Below are positions 8,650-18,136 of a DNA stretch of 64,000 nt, one piece after another. The position numbers and the translations under genes were made by a program. The stretch is taken from positions 223,770 through 287,769 of the forward strand of contig OMZY01000002.1 of the NCBI GenBank assembly GCA_900315675.1, in the 5' to 3' direction. The stretch comes from an uncultured Eubacteriales bacterium (GTDB lineage: Bacteria > Bacillota > Clostridia > Christensenellales > Aristaeellaceae). Each line of letters begins with the position of its first letter. The stretch's first letter is position 1. The notes under the pieces were generated by a model. It was not told the origin of the DNA. It saw only the letters and a program-made list of their open reading frames with translations, and did no database searches.

Positions 8650-9837
8650 ATGCTGACACCAAACCTCAGCTACGCGAATCTGAAAGAATCCTATCTTTTC
8701 TATCATATTGCCCAGAAGACCAAGGCCTATCTGGCAGAGCATCCGGGAACCCATCTTTACCGGATGGGCATCGGGGATGTTTCCCTGCCGCTGGTTCCCG
8801 CGGTCATTAAGGCACTGCATGAGGGTGTGGATGATCAGAGTGTAAAGGATCGCTTCCATGGCTATATGCCGGAGTGCGGCGCACCCTCCCTCCGGGAGAC
8901 CATCGCAAAGCACTATGAAAAGCGGGATGTTTTCCTTTCTCCTGAGGAAGTTTTCGTTTCCAGCGGCGCCAGTGATGAACTGGGCGACCTGCTGGACCTC
9001 TTTGACCGGTCAAACAAGGCTTTGATCATGGAGCCGGCCTATCCCGCCTATGTGGACGCCAACACCATGGCCGGCCGGGAGATTATTCATCTTCCCTCTG
9101 GCCCGGATAATCATTTCCTGCCCCTGCCGAAGCCGGGGCTGGATGCGGATCTGATCTATCTGTGCTCCCCGAACAATCCCACCGGTGCCGCTTACAACCG
9201 GGAACAGCTGACCCAGTGGGTCAACTGGGCCAATGAACGCGGTGCGGTGATCCTCTTCGATGCCGCCTATGAAGCCTTTATAGAAGAAGATCTTCCCCAC
9301 AGCATTTTTGAGATTCCCGGTGCGGAAACCTGTGCCATCGAGATCTGCTCCCTGTCCAAGACCGCCGGTTTCACCGGCACCCGCCTCGGCTACACGGTCA
9401 TTCCGAAGGCGCTGGAACGCTGCGGCATGAATCTCAATGCCATGTGGGTCCGGAACCGCACCACCAAGACCAACGGCGTTTCCTATATCCTGCAGCACGG
9501 CGGTGCCGCCGTCTTCACGGATGAAGGCCAGAAACAGATCCATGACAACATCCGGATTTATAAGGAAAACGCCCGGGTACTCATGGCTGCGCTGGACAAA
9601 GCCGGCGTCCGTTACTGGGGAGGCAAAAACGCGCCCTATATCTGGATGCAGTGTCCCGGCGGCATGGGCAGCTGGGAATTCTTCGATAAGCTGCTCAATG
9701 AAATCCAGGTTGTCGGCACTCCCGGTGAGGGCTTCGGTGCCTGCGGTGAAGGCTTCTTCCGCTTCTCCACCTTCGGCGATCCCGCCGATACCCGTGAAGC
9801 CGCCGATCGCCTTCTGGCTCTGCTCCTGAAGCCCTGA
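8650..9837 (+). CDS. dapL: LL-diaminopimelate aminotransferase
   Basis: The 395-residue PLP-dependent fold-type I aminotransferase converts tetrahydrodipicolinate to LL-diaminopimelate with glutamate as amino donor, for lysine and peptidoglycan. The PLP-lysine motif SLSKTAGFTGTRLGY near residue 240 and CSPNNPTGAAYN near 175 match DapL closely. The start at 8650 has GGAGGTG seven bases upstream. An earlier in-frame ATG lies inside the leader hairpin region. Its own promoter and terminator leader suggest attenuation. Another aminotransferase of the same subfamily is possible but less likely. Confidence 0.9.
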   Translation: MLTPNLSYANLKESYLFYHIAQKTKAYLAEHPGTHLYRMGIGDVSLPLVPAVIKALHEGVDDQSVKDRFHGYMPECGAPSLRETIAKHYEKRDVFLSPEEVFVSSGASDELGDLLDLFDRSNKALIMEPAYPAYVDANTMAGREIIHLPSGPDNHFLPLPKPGLDADLIYLCSPNNPTGAAYNREQLTQWVNWANERGAVILFDAAYEAFIEEDLPHSIFEIPGAETCAIEICSLSKTAGFTGTRLGYTVIPKALERCGMNLNAMWVRNRTTKTNGVSYILQHGGAAVFTDEGQKQIHDNIRIYKENARVLMAALDKAGVRYWGGKNAPYIWMQCPGGMGSWEFFDKLLNEIQVVGTPGEGFGACGEGFFRFSTFGDPADTREAADRLLALLLKP

Positions 9838-9854
9838 TTCCGGATATCAGCTTT

Positions 9855-9881
9855 CTGCATCCGGCACCCTGCCGGACGCAG
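9855..9881 (+). other. Hairpin after dapL
   Basis: CTGCATCCGG and CCGGACGCAG form a 10-bp stem (one wobble) with a 7-base loop. It is followed by an A-run and not a T-run on the plus strand, so efficient termination is uncertain. Confidence 0.6.
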
Positions 9882-9896
9882 GGAAAAAAGTAACTA

Positions 9897-9931
9897 TCAT
9901 TATTAATTATGCATTATTAATTATGAATTGG
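9897..9931 (+). repeat. Heptamer array in asnB leader
   Basis: Units of 7 bp read TCATTAT, TAATTAT, GCATTAT, TAATTAT and GAATTGG. The last unit merges into the asnB ribosome site. Confidence 0.82.
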
Positions 9932-9942
9932 AGCGAAGCGAC

Positions 9943-11523
9943 ATGTGTTCTATCTTCGGTACCATCGGTTCCCGCTTTCCCCGGGACCTGGTTAAAACCT
10001 GTTTTGACCGGACCATCTCCCGCGGTCCGGATATGAGCCGCCTGGTGGATATCCCCGGCGGCATCCTTGGTTTTCACCGTCTGGCCATCATGGGTCTGCA
10101 TGAAGAAGGCATGCAGCCCTTCCGCCTGGATGACGACTATGTGGTCTGCAACGGTGAACTGTACGGTTTCCGTCCCCTGCGGGCCCGTCTGATGGAAACC
10201 TATGACCTGAAAAGCGAGTGCGACTGTGAAATCCTGCTTCCGCTGTACCGGGAGTACGGTGTGGAAATGTTCAAAACCCTGGACGCGGAATTTGCCCTGA
10301 TCCTCTGGGACGGAAAACAGCAGAAACTGATCGCCGCCCGTGATCCCATCGGGATCCGCCCGCTTTACTACGGGGAAGTCCGGGGCGGCGGTATCGCCTT
10401 TGCCAGCGAGCCGAAGAACCTGATCGGCATGTGCGATACCATCCTGCCCTTCCCGCCCGGCCATTACTGGATTGACGGAGAATTCGTCCAGTACGCCGAT
10501 CCGGCCTATGTGGGATATTTCACCATGAAAACAGAGGAGGAAGTCTGTCCCAAGCTGCGCCGCCTGCTCATGGACGGCGTGGAGAAACGCCTGGACGCGG
10601 ACGCGCCGGTCGGTTTCCTGCTTTCCGGCGGTCTGGATTCCTCCCTGGTCTGCGCGATTGCACAGAAGATGCTGGATAAACCGATCCGCACCTTTGCCAT
10701 CGGTATGGATATTGACGCCATTGACCTGAAATATGCCCGAATGGTCGCGGATTATATCGGCAGCGAGCATACGGAAGTCATCATCAGCGAAAAAGATGTT
10801 CTGGATGCCCTGCCCACCGTGGTGGAACTGCTCGGCACCTGGGATATCACCACCATCCGCGCTTCCATCGGCATGTATCTGGTCTGCAAATGGATTCATG
10901 AAAACACGGATGTCCGGGTACTCCTGACCGGTGAAATATCCGATGAGCTCTTCGGTTATAAGTACACGGATTTTGCGCCCTCCGCCGCCGCCTTCCAGGA
11001 GGAAGCGGAAAAGCGGATTCGTGAACTGCATGTCTACGACGTGCTCCGGGCGGACCGCTGCATCTCCGTCAACTCCCTGGAAGCCCGGGTTCCCTTCGGT
11101 GATCTGAAGTTCGTGCGCTATGCCATGAGTATTGATCCGGAGCTGAAGATGAACAACCACAACATGGGCAAGTACCTGATCCGCAAAGCTTTCGCGGATG
11201 ATCATATCCTGCCGGATGAAATTCTCTGGCGCCAGAAGGCTGCTTTTTCCGATGCCGTAGGCCACAGCATGGTGGATGACCTGAAAGCGCTGGCGGAAAG
11301 GACCTACACCGATCAGGAGTTTGAGGAAAAGGCCGCGAAATACGATTACTGCCGGCCCTTCACCAAGGAGAGTCTCCTCTACCGGGAACTGTTTGAGCAG
11401 TACTATCCCGGCCAGGCCCGTATGATTCCCGATTTCTGGATGCCAAACAAAACCTGGCCCGGCTGCAATGTCAATGATCCTTCTGCCAGGGTGCTTTCCA
11501 ATTATGGCGCCAGCGCCATTTAA
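9943..11523 (+). CDS. asnB: Asparagine synthase (glutamine-hydrolysing)
   Basis: The 526-residue enzyme makes asparagine from aspartate, ATP and glutamine. The start at 9943 is set by the need for Cys2: the protein begins MCSIFGTIGS, so Cys becomes the class II amidotransferase nucleophile. Glutamine-site motifs SRGPDM and NGELYGF follow. The synthetase domain has the pyrophosphatase loop LLSGGLDSSLVCAI near residue 228. GGAG lies upstream. Length and order match AsnB. A terminator follows, so it forms its own unit or is read through from dapL. Confidence 0.94.
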   Translation: MCSIFGTIGSRFPRDLVKTCFDRTISRGPDMSRLVDIPGGILGFHRLAIMGLHEEGMQPFRLDDDYVVCNGELYGFRPLRARLMETYDLKSECDCEILLPLYREYGVEMFKTLDAEFALILWDGKQQKLIAARDPIGIRPLYYGEVRGGGIAFASEPKNLIGMCDTILPFPPGHYWIDGEFVQYADPAYVGYFTMKTEEEVCPKLRRLLMDGVEKRLDADAPVGFLLSGGLDSSLVCAIAQKMLDKPIRTFAIGMDIDAIDLKYARMVADYIGSEHTEVIISEKDVLDALPTVVELLGTWDITTIRASIGMYLVCKWIHENTDVRVLLTGEISDELFGYKYTDFAPSAAAFQEEAEKRIRELHVYDVLRADRCISVNSLEARVPFGDLKFVRYAMSIDPELKMNNHNMGKYLIRKAFADDHILPDEILWRQKAAFSDAVGHSMVDDLKALAERTYTDQEFEEKAAKYDYCRPFTKESLLYRELFEQYYPGQARMIPDFWMPNKTWPGCNVNDPSARVLSNYGASAI

Positions 11524-11569
11524 TTGGAAAAGCCACTGGCAACTCTTAGCTTTTCACACTTCACTTCCC

Positions 11570-11592
11570 AAAGAGGCGGTCTCCGCCTCTTT
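11570..11592 (+). terminator. asnB terminator
   Basis: A 10-bp perfect stem AAAGAGGCGG/CCGCCTCTTT with a 3-base loop ends in T residues. Confidence 0.8.
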
Positions 11593-11625
11593 GTCATTCC
11601 GTCTATATTAATTGTATAAATATAG

Positions 11626-11654
11626 TTGCACAAATCATAAAATGCGTTCATAAT
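11626..11654 (+). promoter_or_regulatory. guaA promoter
   Basis: TTGCAC (11626-11631) and CATAAT (11649-11654) are 17 bases apart. The transcript would start just before the heptamer array. Confidence 0.65.
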
Positions 11655-11668
11655 GTTCCGGAATTCAT

Positions 11669-11701
11669 AATTGTGAATTATGAATTGTGAATTGTGAATT
11701 G
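11669..11701 (+). repeat. Heptamer array in guaA leader
   Basis: AATTGTG, AATTATG, AATTGTG and AATTGTG run in tandem (11669-11696), then AATTG. The array lies between promoter and ribosome site, so it is transcribed into the 5' leader. Confidence 0.88.
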
Positions 11702-11716
11702 CCATTTGGAGGCTCT

Positions 11717-13261
11717 ATGCAGCAGAAAGAACTCATCCTCATCCTGGACTTCGGCGGCCAGTATACCCAGCTGATTGCCCGCCGCGTTCGCGAATGCCAT
11801 GTCTATTCCGAGGTTGTCCCGTGGAATATGCCTCTGGCGGACATCCTGGCCCGTAAACCGATCGGTATTATTCTTTCCGGTGGCCCTTCCAGTGTCCACG
11901 ATGATAACGCGCCCCGGATTGATCCGGCCCTGTATGAAGCGGGGATCCCGGTCCTGGGAATCTGCTACGGTATGCAGCTGACAGCTCTGCTCCTCGGCGG
12001 CGCGGTTGAAAAAGCCAAAGAGCGGGAATACGGCCGGGTAACGGTCCGGATGAAGGAACAGGCCGGGCTCTTCGGCGGCATGCAGGCTGCTTCCAACTGC
12101 TGGATGAGCCATACCTGGCAGGTCAGCGCCTGCCCGCCCGGCTTCCGGGTGATCGCGGAAACGGATAACTGCCCCGTTGCCGCCATGGTCAATGAGGATA
12201 AGAAAATCTGCTGTGTGCAGTTCCATCCGGAAGTGACTCATACTGAGGAAGGCACCATGCTGATCCGTAACTTCCTCTTCCGCTTCTGCGGCTGCTCCGG
12301 CGACTGGACCATGAGCGCCTACGCCGAGACCGCCATTAAGCAGATACGGGAAACTGTCGGGGAAGATGGCACCGTGCTGCTGGCTCTGTCCGGCGGCGTG
12401 GACTCCTCCGTTGTTGCCGCCCTGATCTATAAGGCTATCGGCAAGCGCCTCACCTGCGTTTTTGTGGACCACGGACTTCTCCGCAAAGGAGAAAGCGATC
12501 AGGTCTGCCATGTTTTCAGTCATCTCTTCCCGGTCCGTTTCATCCGTTCCGACGCCTCCGAGCGCTTCTTTACGGATCTGAAGGGTGTCACGGAGCCCGA
12601 GGAAAAACGGCACATCATCGGCCGGGATTTCATCGAAGTCTTTAAGAAGGAAGCTGCCGCCCTCGGCAAACTAGACTATTTTGCCCAGGGTACCATCTAT
12701 CCCGATGTGATCGAGAGCGGCCAGGGCACCAATGCCGCCGTCATCAAGAGCCACCACAACGTGGGCGGCCTGCCCAAGGAGCTGGGTTTCACGGAACTCA
12801 TTGAGCCCCTGCGTATGCTCTTCAAGGACGAAGTTCGCGCCCTGGGCGAAACCCTCGGCCTGCCCAAGGAACTGGTCTGGCGCCAGCCCTTCCCGGGTCC
12901 CGGCCTGGCCATTCGTATCATCGGGGAAGTTACCCCGGAGAAAGCGGAAATCGTCCGTGAGAGTGATGCCATCTTCCGGGAAGAGATCGCTGCTGCTGGT
13001 CTCGACCGTCATGTCAATCAGTATTTCACCGTCCTGACCGGTATCCAGAGCGTCGGCGTCATGGGTGACGAGCGCACCTATGACTACACCATCGCCCTGC
13101 GGGCCGTCACCACCGACGACTTCATGACCGCCGACTGGGCGCGTCTCCCCTATGACCTCATTGCCCGGGTTTCTGCCCGCATTGTCAATGAGGTGCCGCA
13201 TGCAAGTCGGGTTGTATTAGATGTGACCACCAAACCACCTGCAAGCATTGAATGGGAATAA
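11717..13261 (+). CDS. guaA: GMP synthase (glutamine-hydrolysing)
   Basis: The 514-residue enzyme converts XMP to GMP. A class I amidotransferase domain comes first, with GICYGMQ (nucleophile Cys near residue 83) and the His/Glu pair in QFHPEVTH. The ATP pyrophosphatase loop [15 protein letters not shown] is near residue 228. The dimerisation domain ends with [12 protein letters not shown], the canonical C-terminus. The start at 11717 is preferred because GGAGG sits six bases upstream. The in-frame ATG at 11687 lies inside the repeat array. Confidence 0.97.
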   Translation: MQQKELILILDFGGQYTQLIARRVRECHVYSEVVPWNMPLADILARKPIGIILSGGPSSVHDDNAPRIDPALYEAGIPVLGICYGMQLTALLLGGAVEKAKEREYGRVTVRMKEQAGLFGGMQAASNCWMSHTWQVSACPPGFRVIAETDNCPVAAMVNEDKKICCVQFHPEVTHTEEGTMLIRNFLFRFCGCSGDWTMSAYAETAIKQIRETVGEDGTVLLALSGGVDSSVVAALIYKAIGKRLTCVFVDHGLLRKGESDQVCHVFSHLFPVRFIRSDASERFFTDLKGVTEPEEKRHIIGRDFIEVFKKEAAALGKLDYFAQGTIYPDVIESGQGTNAAVIKSHHNVGGLPKELGFTELIEPLRMLFKDEVRALGETLGLPKELVWRQPFPGPGLAIRIIGEVTPEKAEIVRESDAIFREEIAAAGLDRHVNQYFTVLTGIQSVGVMGDERTYDYTIALRAVTTDDFMTADWARLPYDLIARVSARIVNEVPHASRVVLDVTTKPPASIEWE

Positions 13262-13268
13262 TAAATAA

Positions 13269-13316
13269 AACCCCGGATCCTCTTATTTTTCAGAGGGATC
13301 CGGGGTTTCATTTTGT
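13269..13316 (+). terminator. guaA terminator
   Basis: AACCCCGGATCCTCT pairs with AGAGGGATCCGGGGTT (one bulge), followed by TTTCATTTTG. Confidence 0.85.
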
Positions 13317-13450
13317 CGAGTGACCAACCTTTGGACTACTTTTTCCCGGATTCATTATTTTCATTATCCATATTCTCAGATCGGCCGGAAGATACCAGAA
13401 GTCCAAAACAGAATAAGATGTCTGATCTTTTGTTTGTTTACATAAAGTTG

Positions 13451-13476
13451 AAGAGCCTGCCTTCCGGCAGGCTCTT
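13451..13476. other. Perfect 11-bp hairpin of unclear role
   Basis: AAGAGCCTGCC and GGCAGGCTCTT pair around a 4-base loop. A-runs follow on the plus strand, and the T-run precedes it on the minus strand, so it fits neither direction as a standard terminator. The rest of 13317-13508 shows nothing convincing. Confidence 0.55.
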
Positions 13477-13508
13477 CTGTAAAAAAAGGAGGTTGTGTCC
13501 TCTGGTCC

Positions 13509-14345
13509 TCATTTTCCAAAGGGGTAGATGATCTCAACCCCGTTCCGCTCGGCCATGGCGTACCCGAGCTCCATGTACTTTGTCAGGACCTCCGGATCAT
13601 GGGCATCGGAGTTGATCACCGCCAGGACCCCATGCCTGGCCGCCACCCGCCAGAATTCATCCAGCGGATACGGCCGCGGGCAGGAAAAACCGTTCGCAAT
13701 GGCTTCCTCCGCGGAAGTATAACCGAGCTTGTTCGCGTTCTGCTCCTGTTTCAGCCATCCGCTTACGTTAATCTCCAGCGGCATTTTCAGCCGTGCCGCC
13801 GTCTCGCAGATCCTTTCCGCCGTTTCCTCGCAGTCCTCGTTCCAGGTATCGATGGACGCTCCGAAAAGATCCGGATGCGCGCCGAAGAAGAAATGGCCGC
13901 TCTCCAGCATCTGGGTATAGGCGTCCGCGTAGATCCGCAGCGCTTCCCGGTCCATGACGAAGCCGTTCCAGAAGCCCTGGGGCTTCCCCTTGTACATGTA
14001 AAAATGCACACTGCCGATCAGGTAGTCCATTTTCTTTTCTTCCCGGAGCATCCGGTAAAAATCGTCAAACTCCGGAAAATATTCGCATTCCAGTCCCAGC
14101 AGGATTTTCAGTTCCGGATAAGCCGCCTGGGCTTCCCGGACTTCGCGGATATAATCATCCAGCTCCGCGATGCCCATCCGGATCATGATCACCCGGTCAT
14201 CCGGAAACGGCGTATGGTCCGTCATGCCAAGGACCCGGATTCCCTTCTCCTCCGCGGCCTTCGCGTAGTCAGCCGGAATCCCCCTGGCGTGTTTGCATCT
14301 GTGGGTATGGGTATGCAGGTTGACCGTTGTTATTCTTTCACTCAT
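13509..14345 (-). CDS. PHP-domain phosphatase, histidinol-phosphatase-like
   Basis: The 278-residue protein starts with the metal motif NLHTHTHRCKHA and has GLECEYFP near residue 85, SVHFYMYKG near 112 and INSDAHDPE near 252. These are the metal ligands of the HisK/HisJ-type PHP family. The nominal reaction is histidinol phosphate dephosphorylation. However, it lies 19 bases after the sugar ABC permease gene, in the same direction, and no his genes are near. A role on a sugar phosphate or another phosphoester is therefore possible. The ATG follows AGGTG. Confidence 0.8.
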   Translation of the reverse strand: MSERITTVNLHTHTHRCKHARGIPADYAKAAEEKGIRVLGMTDHTPFPDDRVIMIRMGIAELDDYIREVREAQAAYPELKILLGLECEYFPEFDDFYRMLREEKKMDYLIGSVHFYMYKGKPQGFWNGFVMDREALRIYADAYTQMLESGHFFFGAHPDLFGASIDTWNEDCEETAERICETAARLKMPLEINVSGWLKQEQNANKLGYTSAEEAIANGFSCPRPYPLDEFWRVAARHGVLAVINSDAHDPEVLTKYMELGYAMAERNGVEIIYPFGK

Positions 14346-14364
14346 TCTTTTTCACCTGTTCAGC

Positions 14365-15243
14365 TCATCCCTTGATGGATCCGATCATAACCCCGGTCAC
14401 AAAGTACTTCTGGATGAACGGATACAGGAAGAGCATCGGGATAATGGACAGCATAATCACACAGTAGCGGATAATGGCATGGAGCAGGTTCATCTCGTTG
14501 GCGGCTTCCCCGGCATCCGAAGCCTGGGTGGAATTCTGGAGCACAATCTCCCGCAGCACGATCTGCAGCGGATACAGTTCGCGTTTCCGGACGTAGATGG
14601 CTGTATGGAACCAGCTGTTCCAGATCTGGACCGCGCTGAAGAGCGTAATCACCGCGATAATCGCCTTGGAGACCGGAATCACTATAGAAACCAGGATCCG
14701 GATATGGCCGGCCCCGTCAATTCTCGCCGCGTCCATCAGCCCTTCCGGTATACTTTTGAACGAGGTCCGCGTAATCATAATATTGAACACCGACAGCGCT
14801 GTCGGAAGGACAATGGCCGCGCGGGTGTCCAGCATGCCCAGGGACCGGATCACCATATAGGTCGGGATGATTCCGCCGTTGAACATCATCGTGAAGGTCA
14901 GGAACAGCGCGATCGCCCCGCCGAACAGCAGGTGCCGGCTCAGGCCGTATCCGGCGAAGATGGACATCAGGACCCCGAAGCCAGTGCCCAGGATCACGTA
15001 CAGGATCGTGTTGACATAGCCCCGCAGCAGGCTCTCATTCTGCAGGGATTTCGTGTAGCCGATCATGGTTACCCCGTCCTTCGGCCACAGGATCAGGCCC
15101 CGTGTTTTGGCAACCGCGATCGGGTCACTGATGGACGCGCAGAAGCAGTGCCAGATCGGAATCAGGCAGGCCAGCCCGATCAGGCAGAGAAAAATCACAT
15201 TGAATACGGCGAAGATCTTTTCGCCCCTTGTCCGTTTGATCAT
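14365..15243 (-). CDS. Carbohydrate ABC transporter permease (YtcP/LplC type)
   Basis: This 292-residue inner-membrane permease has about six hydrophobic segments. The cytoplasmic EAA loop reads EGLMDAARIDGAGHIRILVS near residue 175. The C-terminus FVTGVMIGSIKG is typical of the CUT1 subfamily that takes up oligosaccharides such as aldouronates. AGGAGGTGGG precedes the start. It pairs with the permease at 15259-16194 and the binding protein at 16291-17856. No ATPase gene is nearby. CUT1 systems often share one encoded elsewhere. Confidence 0.92.
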   Translation of the reverse strand: MIKRTRGEKIFAVFNVIFLCLIGLACLIPIWHCFCASISDPIAVAKTRGLILWPKDGVTMIGYTKSLQNESLLRGYVNTILYVILGTGFGVLMSIFAGYGLSRHLLFGGAIALFLTFTMMFNGGIIPTYMVIRSLGMLDTRAAIVLPTALSVFNIMITRTSFKSIPEGLMDAARIDGAGHIRILVSIVIPVSKAIIAVITLFSAVQIWNSWFHTAIYVRKRELYPLQIVLREIVLQNSTQASDAGEAANEMNLLHAIIRYCVIMLSIIPMLFLYPFIQKYFVTGVMIGSIKG

Positions 15244-15258
15244 TTTCTTCCCACCTCC

Positions 15259-16194
15259 TCAGAACAGGCTGGTTTCCGATTTGCGGCGGCTGATCCAGTT
15301 GACCGTCACCAGCAGGATCATGTTGATCACCGAGTTGAACAGGTCAACCGCCGCGGCATAGGCGTAGTCCCCGTCCAGCAGGCCCTTGCGGTAGACAAAG
15401 GTGGAAATGGTATCCGCTGTCTCATAGGTGGCCGGGCTGTAGAGCAGGATAATCTTCTGGTAGTTGACGCTCATCAGGTGTCCGACCCGCATGATCAGCA
15501 TGATAATAATGGTGGGCATAATGCCCGGGATAGTGACGTGCAGCGTCTGCTGCCAGCGGTTCGCGCCGTCCAGCTTCGCAGAGTCATACAGTTCCTGGTC
15601 AACCGCCGTCAGGGCGGAAATATAGATCACGCTGCCGTATCCCAGGCCCTGCCAGATGCCACTGGTAATCATGATCCCGTGGAAGGATCCCGGGTTCGAA
15701 ATCAGTTCCTTGGGTCCGCCCAGCGCCTGGCTGATCTGGCTGAATACCCCCGTTGATTCCGTAAAGGTCTTCACCATGCCGCAGACCACCACCATCGAGA
15801 TGAAATACGGCAGGTAGGAAATCGTCTGGATCGACTTCTTGAATTTCCGGCTGCGCAGCTCATTGAGCATCAGTGCGAAGATAATCGGTGCCGGGAAGGA
15901 AAAAATCAGGTCCTTGATACTCAGTGTCAGGGTATTCCGCAGCAGGCGCCAGAAATAATAGCTGGAAAAGAATTTCTCGAAATTCCGGAATCCGACCCAC
16001 GCGCTGCCGAAAAGGCCCTTCGCGAATTTGAAGTTTTCGAAAGCCATCACAATACCGAACATCGGCAGATAGCAGAAGATAATGTACCAGATGATCACCG
16101 GCAGCAGCAGCAGGTAAACCACCCAGTTCTCCCGCATATCCCGCCGGAGCCGCTGTCTGAAAGGCTTTTTTCTGGCGGTTATTTCCACAGGCAT
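15259..16194 (-). CDS. Carbohydrate ABC transporter permease (LplB/YteP type)
   Basis: The 311-residue permease has a charged N-terminus, then membrane segments starting VVYLLLLPVIIWYIIFCYLP near residue 30. The EAA loop is near residue 205 (QELYDSAKLDGANRWQQTLH). It forms the heterodimeric channel with the 14365-15243 product. The genes are 15 bases apart. GGGGAG precedes the ATG. Confidence 0.92.
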   Translation of the reverse strand: MPVEITARKKPFRQRLRRDMRENWVVYLLLLPVIIWYIIFCYLPMFGIVMAFENFKFAKGLFGSAWVGFRNFEKFFSSYYFWRLLRNTLTLSIKDLIFSFPAPIIFALMLNELRSRKFKKSIQTISYLPYFISMVVVCGMVKTFTESTGVFSQISQALGGPKELISNPGSFHGIMITSGIWQGLGYGSVIYISALTAVDQELYDSAKLDGANRWQQTLHVTIPGIMPTIIIMLIMRVGHLMSVNYQKIILLYSPATYETADTISTFVYRKGLLDGDYAYAAAVDLFNSVINMILLVTVNWISRRKSETSLF

Positions 16195-16234
16195 TCTCCC
16201 CGTTCCTTGAAAAAAATCATCCCCGGGTCTTTGG

Positions 16235-16271
16235 AAAAACCGGGGCTGCGGCGCGCCGGCCGCGGCCCCGG
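16235..16271 (-). terminator. GC-rich attenuating hairpin between binding protein and permeases
   Basis: On the minus strand CCGGGGC and GCCCCGG enclose GCGGC/GCCGC, almost all G+C, then TTTTT follows. It lies after the binding-protein gene and before the permeases. This would let the binding protein be made in excess, a common arrangement in such operons. Confidence 0.7.
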
Positions 16272-16290
16272 AAGAAACACGCTGCGAAAA

Positions 16291-17856
16291 TTATCTCGCG
16301 TTGTAACGATCCACAGCAGCCTGCTTGAGCTCAATCGCCCGGTCGATGTTCATCGACTTCAGCTGGGCACGGAATTCGTCAAAGCTCTGGCTGGCGTTAC
16401 CCATGACATAGTTGACCGTGAATTCTGTCGCGAAGGTGGTGATATCGCCCATGATATCGCTGAACTCTTCCTGTTCGGCTTCCGTCATGGTAATGGAGTC
16501 GGAGATATAGGCGGAGTAATCGCTTTCCATCAGGCGAGCCTGGGTCTCACGCTGGGTGTCTGTCCACATGCCCATCACGCGGTTGTAATCCTCATAAGGC
16601 GCGTTATTGGTGGTGTAGCGCTGGCGGGCCTGGCCCTGGGTCAGTCCGTCGGGGTTATTGGTGATCAGTCCGCCCCAGTGGGGACCGTTGTCATCGAAAT
16701 AATAGGAACCGTCTTCCTTGCCTTCCGTCACACCGTAGTTCATCACGAAGGCGGCTTCCTCGCCGTACTGGGCATCCATCCATCTGATAGCTTCTTCCAA
16801 GTGTTTGCTCTGCGCGTTGACCGCGATGCAGTAGGTGTTCGTCAGCATGTCGGGCATCCGGTAATGGGCTTCGCCGCCCTCCTTCACCGGGATCTTGGTG
16901 CCGACCAGGTTGAAGTCGGGGTTCGTGGCGCCCTGCTTGGCGTAGTAGTCATGGCCGGTCCAGGAGGTGTAAATCGGGAACGCGCCGACCTTGTCGTTCA
17001 GCAGCAGGTCGTTTTCAGGCCAGCGGCCGTCATGCACAGAGAAGCTCTGGTCGATCAGGCCTTCCTTGTACCACTGCTGCATCATGTCCAGGTATTCGCC
17101 GTAGCCGTCCTCGCAGGGTCCGTAAATGACCTTGCCCTCGGTGTTCAGGGACCAGTCCTTGGTGACGCCGTAGCCCGCGGCAAATTCGCTGTACCACATG
17201 AAGGTGTCTTTATTCACATACAGCGGGATTTCAAGGCCCAGCTGCTCTTTGAAAGCAGTCAGCACTTCGTGCCAGTCATCATAGGTTTCCGGCAGGTCCA
17301 TACCGACCTTGTCCAGGAAGTCCTTACGGATGGCCGGTCCGAAGTTCGGGCCGCGGCCGTCTTTATAAATATAGAAGAAGCACCAGCGGTTTCCTTCATC
17401 CGTCACGGATTCCCGCTTCAGGGCTTCGTTGGAATTGATGATCGCCATGTAGTTGGGCATCAGGTCTTCATAATCCTTCAGGTTTGCGTACACGCCGTCC
17501 GCAATGGCCATGTCATGGCCGGAGGGATAAACAAAACCGTTGGGGATGGAGTTGTAGATCAGGTCCGGCATGTCATCGGATGCGAAGAGCAGGTTGAAAG
17601 CTTCACGGCTTGTACCGCTGGCGGGATGAATCCATTCAATATGGATGCCCGTCTGTTCCTCCAGCCACTTGTACGCGTCGCTGTCATTGTAGTCCTGCAT
17701 TCCGGGAACATTTGCCGCCAGGTCCAGGTCAAAGAAGAACCGCAGCGTCACGTCATCCGCGATATGCAGGTCACTTTTTTCCTCCGCGATACCGCTGACC
17801 GCGACGGTCATCAGCATCATAATTCCGAGAACCAGGGCAATGAGTTTTTTCGCCAT
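16291..17856 (-). CDS. ABC sugar-binding protein (LplA/YtcQ type)
   Basis: The 521-residue secreted protein has a signal peptide MAKKLIALVLGIMMLMTV with a likely cleavage after SGIA. The type 1 periplasmic-binding fold of the large LplA-like proteins follows. No cysteine lies at the cleavage site, so it is probably not a lipoprotein, which is unusual for a one-membrane cell. It is first in the leftward operon with two permeases and the PHP phosphatase. The ligand is unknown, but oligosaccharides are usual for the family. Confidence 0.9.
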   Translation of the reverse strand: MAKKLIALVLGIMMLMTVAVSGIAEEKSDLHIADDVTLRFFFDLDLAANVPGMQDYNDSDAYKWLEEQTGIHIEWIHPASGTSREAFNLLFASDDMPDLIYNSIPNGFVYPSGHDMAIADGVYANLKDYEDLMPNYMAIINSNEALKRESVTDEGNRWCFFYIYKDGRGPNFGPAIRKDFLDKVGMDLPETYDDWHEVLTAFKEQLGLEIPLYVNKDTFMWYSEFAAGYGVTKDWSLNTEGKVIYGPCEDGYGEYLDMMQQWYKEGLIDQSFSVHDGRWPENDLLLNDKVGAFPIYTSWTGHDYYAKQGATNPDFNLVGTKIPVKEGGEAHYRMPDMLTNTYCIAVNAQSKHLEEAIRWMDAQYGEEAAFVMNYGVTEGKEDGSYYFDDNGPHWGGLITNNPDGLTQGQARQRYTTNNAPYEDYNRVMGMWTDTQRETQARLMESDYSAYISDSITMTEAEQEEFSDIMGDITTFATEFTVNYVMGNASQSFDEFRAQLKSMNIDRAIELKQAAVDRYNAR

Positions 17857-17940
17857 TGTTTGTGCACCTCACCTTTCTGATATTATGTGGTTTTTGGCGG
17901 ACGTCCGCAGTCGGCCGGCCCGTTCGCTTTGTCTGGCTGC

Positions 17941-17970
17941 ATTGTATATACGATCCTTTCCGCCCCGCAA
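17941..17970 (-). promoter_or_regulatory. Possible promoter of the ABC operon
   Basis: On the minus strand TTGCGG (17965-17970) and TACAAT (17941-17946) lie 18 bases apart. The -35 is weak, which fits an activator-dependent promoter under the neighbouring AraC-type regulator. Confidence 0.4.
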
Positions 17971-18077
17971 CCATCAGATTTTTCCCGCCTGTCAAAATCT
18001 GCTCAAAAAGGTCGCTTTTTGTCCTTTCTGGCCATCTATCATCTTTTTCCTGTCTATCAGAATCAGTCCTGGATCAA

Positions 18078-18106
18078 TTGACAAAGCCCCCTGAAACGGC
18101 TAAACT
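18078..18106 (+). promoter_or_regulatory. Promoter of AraC-type regulator
   Basis: TTGACA (18078-18083) and TAAACT (18101-18106) have 17-base spacing. Confidence 0.72.
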
Positions 18107-18136
18107 GATCCTACTTTGAAGGCAGGAGAAGTCAAT

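Noticed and set aside
11687-11716. N-terminal extension of guaA
   Set aside because: The upstream ATG lies in the repeat array, and the ribosome site supports 11717.
13451-13476. Terminator for the PHP or guaA genes
   Set aside because: T-runs are on the wrong side for both strands, and guaA already has a strong terminator. It is kept only as a hairpin.
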